From contig JAILWY010000027.1 of the NCBI GenBank assembly GCA_022113835.1, positions 12,278,501 to 12,342,500 of the forward strand: 64,000 nucleotides of DNA. The letters run 5' to 3'. Of this stretch, positions 58,101-64,000 are shown piece after piece (the stretch's first letter is position 1; every line of letters begins with the position of its first letter). The position numbers were made by a program, and so were the translations under genes. A model generated the notes under the pieces. The model had not been told where the DNA came from and searched no databases. It saw only the letters and a list, made by a program, of their open reading frames with translations. Origin of the DNA: Atopsyche davidsoni. Its lineage: Eukaryota; Arthropoda; Insecta; Trichoptera; Hydrobiosidae.

Positions 58101-58990
58101 ATAAGCTTAGAAACAAGAAGGCACACTCGCCTGCGTGAGGAAGCTACTCCATATATTACACCTTACAGCGTAATGTGGAGGCTGTATCATCCGAATTACC
58201 ATAATCACGAGACTTGAAGTTGCTGGAGAAAAAGACGAGGAAAATGTCTCCATTCTTCACTGTCTTAAAATATTCCCTTCTTGGAGGCATCGTTAGCTAT
58301 CTCCTCATTATGCTTAAGAGGTATGCTTCTTGAAAGTATGCCTTCAAAGAGTAATCTCAGGGAAAATATATACCCATCAAATACACCTGAAATCAATGTA
58401 AGTGTAGAAAAATAAATAAATAAAAAATTGAGATAACGAAGTATTTCTCATATGATAATCCAAGCAGTATAATATTACGACTATTACTGTATTATAAGTT
58501 TTTAATTGAAAACATAACTTTTGAAAGTCAAAAGTACACAAAATAAAAAAATTATCGATATTTCTAAGCGATTTATATTTATTGTTTAAATAAGAAATAT
58601 TTCAATACATGCAAACCCATCATATTCTTAAAACACTCTTTACTTGTTAATAAAAGTAATTGTTTTGTAAGGTGTTTTTTTATAATATAGTAACAGTTAA
58701 TAGTACTATTATGATTTCAGTCTTTATTATATACAAATAAATTCAACATTAAAACACATAAATAACCTGGACGTGTCATATCATATAATTTTTCTTTTTC
58801 TTTTTCCAGGTAAACAGTTATCACGAAACCTGTTAAATTGAGCGAAAAAGGTATTCGAATATTTTTTTTATGAGTGAATATAAATCAAATGTATCAATAT
58901 GATTGATGGGACATGTTTTAAATTGGAAATACGTCATAATCCGAATAACTTCCCGTATATCGCTTTGTTTAGACAGCAGCTAAAGCGTGA
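55146..58990. other. Mostly AT-rich; GC-richer patch at 55.22-55.38 kb
   Basis: The patch at 55220-55380 holds GCGCCGGCTCCGCAGGGG. A second, modest patch lies at 58090-58330. Frames at 55683-55955 and 56025-56207 are open for 60-90 codons but unrecognised. No repeat family from elsewhere in the window. Confidence 0.5.
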
Positions 58991-61110
58991 CAAATGAAGC
59001 CATAATGTATGCTTGCATCAAAAACTACTGTATTCCCCGAGTCAGATTCTGAATTTTCCGATTCGTTTCGTTCAGCACGCCACCATCTCAGACTAACTTG
59101 ATTACAGGCATGCAACCTCTTACCCCCATGAAAATAGGGTATTGACTGGCGTCTAAAAATATTCCCAAGGCGAATTCCAACAAAGCATATGTAGATAGAT
59201 GCCTGCTATACGTAAATTGCTGAAATCTGAAAACATTTACGTAAACACTAGAACGGCGAGAAAAATATGTTTATCGAGAATCTGCGGATATATATATTTA
59301 TATATGAAAATATATTTATAAAATTAGAACTACTTGTATTCCTTTTTGGTAATGTCCGAGTGCTGGAGCTGTTGGGTAATTATTTCCGGTCTTAATTTCT
59401 CTGTAGTTCTGGAGTTGAAATGTAACGTTCCCTTCAGGAACATTTCTGTGACAAGTGAATATTAAATTAACGCTGAAAATGTACCGAGTTATAAGGAATT
59501 TATTTGAGGGTCCCTAGCAAGGGCGTTTCCACTAATCTCCTCGTACTTCCCGCTTCCGGATTGAGCGAGGTAAAGTTTGTCTTATATACAATGACTATAT
59601 ACGCAGCAAATAACACAGCATTTTTTGTAGACTTTTTATGTTTACTCACTGGAAATTAAAGCTTTTTTAAAATTAGGAAACATAAAATAACTTGTTGAAC
59701 TTATTTAAATATTACTTAGTATTCAATAAGACATATAGTATAACAAGAGCTTAAAGACCTTTATGAAAACTTACTAACTTTAAACAGACAAATATATTTA
59801 GTGAGATAGAGCAGAGGCATAAAAGACAAAGCATGTATATGCTATACACAGTAAATTTCATTATAAAATATAATAATGTGGTATAACAAAACCCGAAAAC
59901 TCCAAATGAAATTTTAAATATTCGTTATCTCCTTGTCACAAAGTTATCAAAACTCGTTGTTTTAATATTTACTTTAATAAATCTAAAAAAAAAATTATTT
60001 GTTTCATAATTATATACAAATAATTCATATTTGTTTGTTACAGCGCTTTGCGTTTCACTTGCCTTTGTCACTCTCAATTTCAGTTTTCGATGGTAAGCAC
60101 GAGAAAACAAGCTCGAAACACGTTAATTATTTATGTGGCATTAGACAAACATGAGGCCGACGACGTGCCGGTAGAGAAGCCTCAACCCAGAAGGCTGTTG
60201 GACTGACAGACGACAACAGAGCCTCTTCTTCATCTTCTATTAAATTCTCGAAACCACCGCAACCAATCGCGTATTTTAAATATCTTTGAATCCGCGCATT
60301 TACTTATATTCAATGAAACAAAAACTTTCAAATTATCATCGATTTATAATAATATTCATTGACAAACAATCGCATGTAATGGCGAAAATAATCAACTTGA
60401 CTCTTAGACCATCAATAACCATAATATCAGAACCCTGTCTACCTTGCTCAGATTGCTATTTTAGAATACGACAGCATTCAATAAACTCAAAGACACAATA
60501 TTTGATTTTAACTATCAAACAACCCAATTGGTTTTATTTGAAAAAAAATGTTTTACTGTAAACCATGAAATATATTGCTTTAAGTATTCTTTTAACGTTG
60601 AGACACCTTCAAAGCATTAAAAAATACCAGTTGATTTCTTTACAAGCTTATATAAATATTTGCACAACAACTCGTCAATTATTCAGTGTATTTTTCAACT
60701 TAATTGCAAATGATGCATTTGAAATTGACTGATAACTACAAGACTATGAGTTGATTACAATCCCCAACACACTAACAACATTTCATATGTTTTCAAGACT
60801 TCTTAGTCTTGAGGTTTCTTGGCATGGCGGAAGTGTTCTGTATCCTCACATATCCTGCCTCGAGACCTGCTTCTGTTACTCCACTCACTCTAAACTTGGC
60901 TAGATCCTCCTCCCCTGCTGCCACCACATTTAAATCCGATTTAGGGTTTTGCAGGTAACGTTGGCAAGATTAATTCCATTTGAGGGTTGGGAAAAGAGGG
61001 GAAATCCGGCTGGAGCTCGTCTTTTACGGGATTTATATCCAAGAGGATGACATGATATACACAGCTTCGAACCATTGCCCCCCAAATAGACGTCTTATGT
61101 TCTGACCTCA
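58991..61110. other. Mixed sequence with several GC-richer patches
   Basis: Patches at 59020-59240, 59340-59580, 60130-60290 and 60800-61100 stand above the AT-rich background. None contains a recognisable coding frame. Clusters like this can mark conserved regulatory DNA. Confidence 0.4.
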
Positions 61111-63190
61111 TCGTCAATATCACATCTTTAATTTACATTAAAACATAAATTTATATTCTTAGTCAATAAAAAAGAATTAAATTTTATTTAAATATTATTA
61201 TAACTTTTAATTACTTTTCAATAAATTCACGTTTTTTTTTATCTGTATACAATTTTTAGACAATCAATTTACTCACGAAACAACAACAAAAACTTTTGTC
61301 AACAGACAGTTATTATCAAATTTAAAAGCTAATTTTTTAAGACATTCAAATATCAATAAAAATACAACATTGTTTGGTCATTAAAATTAAAACGTATATT
61401 AAATGTGTTAATGTAATAATTAACGTCATTAAAAGTAAATCTTTATTATTAAACTCCATTGTAAAATTTTAAAAAATTATTGCAAAAACCATTTTTATCA
61501 TAACAAAACATATTATTATAAATATTATTATCATCTTGTTTCATGAAAAACATATCCTTTAAATAACTAAATTTCGCATAATTTTAAATTAGATTATTAT
61601 CAAGGAATCAAATTTTAATATTCGCATTTTATGTTGTTAATATATGCAAAATACTGGCTGTTAGTTATAAATATAAAACAACAAGTGCTTCCAAAAATAT
61701 AGATTAAAAATGTATAACCTGTTATTAATACAAACCGACCGAGAGTTATAAATATAAATTATGGAAAAAAAATATTATTACTATATTAAACTAACAAAAT
61801 TCCATTATATTTAGATTGAAACATTTTTTTATAAAACATGGGTATTTTAGAAATAACAGCTAAAAATATTTGTGAATTTTTTAAATAAGAAATTATATTT
61901 TTAAATGTATCAGATATAAATAAAAAATATCAAAATTTTATTAAAATAGAAAATTTATACAATATTTGGTATACTATGCAAGATACTCGTTAAAAGAGTT
62001 TTTAAATCTTGTTATTAAAGATATTTGGTATTTTATTTTTATGATGAAACTACGCTTCTCTTTTCTGTGTTTTATTTTTTAAAAACCTGATTCTAACTGT
62101 AAACCCATCTTACAATTTATAACTGCCGTCTGAAAGTTTTCGTATGTTTTCTTTTTACCCCCGTTGCCAGAAAGCACGCCCCTGCAAGATAGATTCATTG
62201 TTCAGGAAATCGTAGTTTATAACTATCAGATGCGTCGGAAATTCAAATAATTTGATTCTCAGTTTGATATTGTTATTGACAAATATCTAGAAATATAAAA
62301 AGCTACGGTTGTATTATTTCTACTGTGTTACTGCATGCAGGATTTTGATTTCAGGAAAAAAATATTAATTTTTATATACGGTATTATAACAGCGATGATT
62401 TGCTGTGTGCACAGTACTTTCATCATTTTTTTTCTATAATTTAATCACACATAAATATGAACCCAAATAAGTGTAAGAAAGTCTGCGTCTGCTGTAAAAG
62501 TCTCAATTAGTTTATATCCCAACAGACAGTCATTTCGAATATCTTAAAAATAATAATAAATATATATTTTGTTTAAAATATTTTACTATAAGGGGGTTCC
62601 ACGTTGAATTTTCTGTCAAAAATATATATTATTTTTATACCTTCATAGTTCACCCGCTTTATTGTATGTATTTGCGAAAATAGACTAATGTTTAATAATT
62701 AGTAGCTATCGTAAGTCCAGTTACTAACTCAAATTTATTTAATGAACAATTTTGGTCATAAGTGAAAACTTAATGAAGCTTAACTCAAGAAACGTGAAAT
62801 TAACTGCCATTGTATAATTTAATAAAATAATGGTAAAATATTTTCGATAACTTTTCTCAACGTTTCACGTGTAAATTGTGAATATTGTGCACTCAATAAG
62901 CTTGTATGAATGAAAATGGGAATTTATTAAAAATATATAATTGAAATCAAATGTAAGTATTTATTTATTCAATTGAATAGAAACAACAGAAGGTGTATTG
63001 TAAAGTTGTTTTTAAATATCATATAATGATACTTAAAATGAATAATGCCAATATTTGCTGCTTTAGAGTCAAGATCATAATTCTCCTGGGTAATGAAAAG
63101 AATAAGAGATAAAAAGGTTTAGAAATTCAATACTTTTGACAGAGATTACTTGGTGGAATTCCATTTTAATATTTTAAATAACAAGTAAAA
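61111..63190. other. Very AT-rich stretch, nothing recognised
   Basis: About 2 kb of A/T-dominated sequence with a small GC-richer patch at 62155-62240. No features supported. Confidence 0.65.
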
Positions 63191-63214
63191 TACTTCAGTG
63201 ATTTTTCCACATAT

Positions 63215-63290
63215 AGATTTTTATTGGTGACCGGTTTCGAAAACCTTTCACGTAGGCAGTATCAAACAGAGTCTCTGTTTGATAAAAGAT
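63215..63290. repeat. Insect-type GGTGACCGGTTTCGAA repeat end and palindrome
   Basis: TTGGTGACCGGTTTCGAA (63226-63243) is a phrase I associate with the ends of interspersed insect repeats. It is followed at 63260-63284 by a 12-bp-arm palindrome with one central base (TATCAAACAGAG-T-CTCTGTTTGATA). Family not identified. Confidence 0.45.
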
Positions 63291-63339
63291 TTTTTTTAAT
63301 TTTTGGTAATTATTTACTAGTAATGTTTATTAAAAAAAA

Positions 63340-63620
63340 TAAAAACAGATTTTAACCCGAAAGTGGCCAACGCGATTCGCGTCGTTGTTACTGTAATCCC
63401 GATTCGATTATACAAATATGTACAAACGACAGGGCCGCACTCGGGACCGGGCGCATTTATAATTTATTCCCCGCCGATCCCATCTCGCCCTTCTGTTATC
63501 GCCCTTATTTATGCGGGAAAGGGTCAATATTTTCCCGAGTGCCCCTAATTTAGTTAAAGTTTATCTCCGGCGAGCCGCGCTTCGAGAGCGGACCGGCTTT
63601 TTCCTCTATTAGATCAGACG
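63340..63620. other. GC-rich island, candidate conserved regulatory DNA
   Basis: Well-bounded GC-richer block with CpGs and AT-rich motifs embedded (CATTTATAATTTATT, CCCTTATTTATGCGGG). A 61-codon plus-strand frame (63363-63548) is open but unrecognised. The mix of GC-rich context and homeodomain-like sites suggests an enhancer or distal promoter, by inference only. Confidence 0.3.
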
Positions 63621-63864
63621 CACTTGCATATTTCTTATTCGTATATTTCGGATATTTTTGGAAACAAATCTATATTTTTTGATTATTTATTTGGTTTTTT
63701 TATTTTTCAATTTATTTTTACTTTTTAAAATTACAAACAGGGAGCTTTATCTTCAACCTCAACTTATACCGCAATACTTGATTAAAAATCAAGCTCAATA
63801 TCTAAGGAATAAAGGTCAACATTTTTTTACCATTCCAGGTATAAAATCTTATAACGATAAAAGT

Positions 63865-64000
63865 ACCTTTGTATTTTGTCTAGACTAGGTCATCATCAGA
63901 TGCATAACGAAACAGTTTAGTCTTTAGTCCTAGTCTATTTGGTCGAAACTAGTAATGCAAATAATTTAATAAACTCAAAGTGAAGACAAAATACAAAGGT
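63865..64000. repeat. Inverted repeat element reaching the window end
   Basis: ACCTTTGTATTTTGTCT at 63865-63881 recurs inverted at 63984-64000, enclosing about 100 bp that includes CATCATCAGATGCATAACG and TTGGTCGAAACTAG, phrases typical of insect interspersed repeats. It may continue beyond the window, so neither target duplication nor family can be judged. Confidence 0.6.

Noticed and set aside
1..64000. CRISPR arrays, bacterial operons or ribosome binding sites
   Set aside because: No regularly spaced short repeats and no dense gene layout; all evidence indicates a eukaryotic, arthropod-like genome.

Overview
The window looks like intergenic or intronic DNA from an arthropod, most likely an insect. 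The matrix is very AT-rich, with long A/T runs. I found no intact protein-coding gene, no rRNA and no convincing functional tRNA. Every protein similarity I recognise belongs to a decayed transposase: two mariner-type copies and one hAT copy. The insect call rests on that composition and transposon mix, and no species can be named.

Layout. 1-5.3 kb: AT-rich DNA with one GC-richer island. 5.3-7 kb: a possible promoter-like island, a broken mariner transposase and a GC-rich block. 9.1-9.3 kb: an island with a consensus splice donor on the minus strand. 11.9-13.3 kb: two diverged tandem arrays, the first split by a transposon. 13.65-14.14 kb: a hAT element with an exact 8-bp target duplication and the C-terminal relic of its transposase. 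22.4 kb: a short hAT-like MITE. 24-32.4 kb: five copies of an unusual foldback element, plus a GC-rich block with retroelement-like coding remnants (26.6-28.0 kb) and a mariner-like MITE (29.8 kb). 39.8-40.3 kb: another foldback copy. 42.1-49.0 kb: a complete and apparently very young LTR retroelement (two 2,375-bp LTRs, 2,096-bp interior, 4-bp target duplication) with no gag or pol. 51.8 kb: an (AT)n tract. 52.1 kb: a hairpin-only foldback copy. 52.8-53.35 kb: a deleted mariner with both terminal repeats. 54.6-55.1 kb: the last foldback copy. 55-64 kb: AT-rich DNA with scattered GC-richer blocks and an inverted repeat at the window end.

The strongest candidate for something undescribed is the foldback family, here called FBT (foldback-tRNA). 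It has eight copies in 43 kb. Each has long inverted arms and, in six of the eight, a tRNA-like segment of about 75 nt with good A and B boxes and a threonine-type anticodon arm. Five copies have convincing direct repeats of 8-13 bp at their borders. The variable duplication length looks like retroposition, whereas the long inverted arms look like a DNA transposon. Two copies are almost pure hairpins, and two share an extra 185-bp module with the same junction.

The elements do not form a pathway. The window is a graveyard of non-autonomous and broken mobile DNA set in single-copy-looking sequence. The GC-richer islands are the best places to look for conserved regulatory DNA or missed exons.
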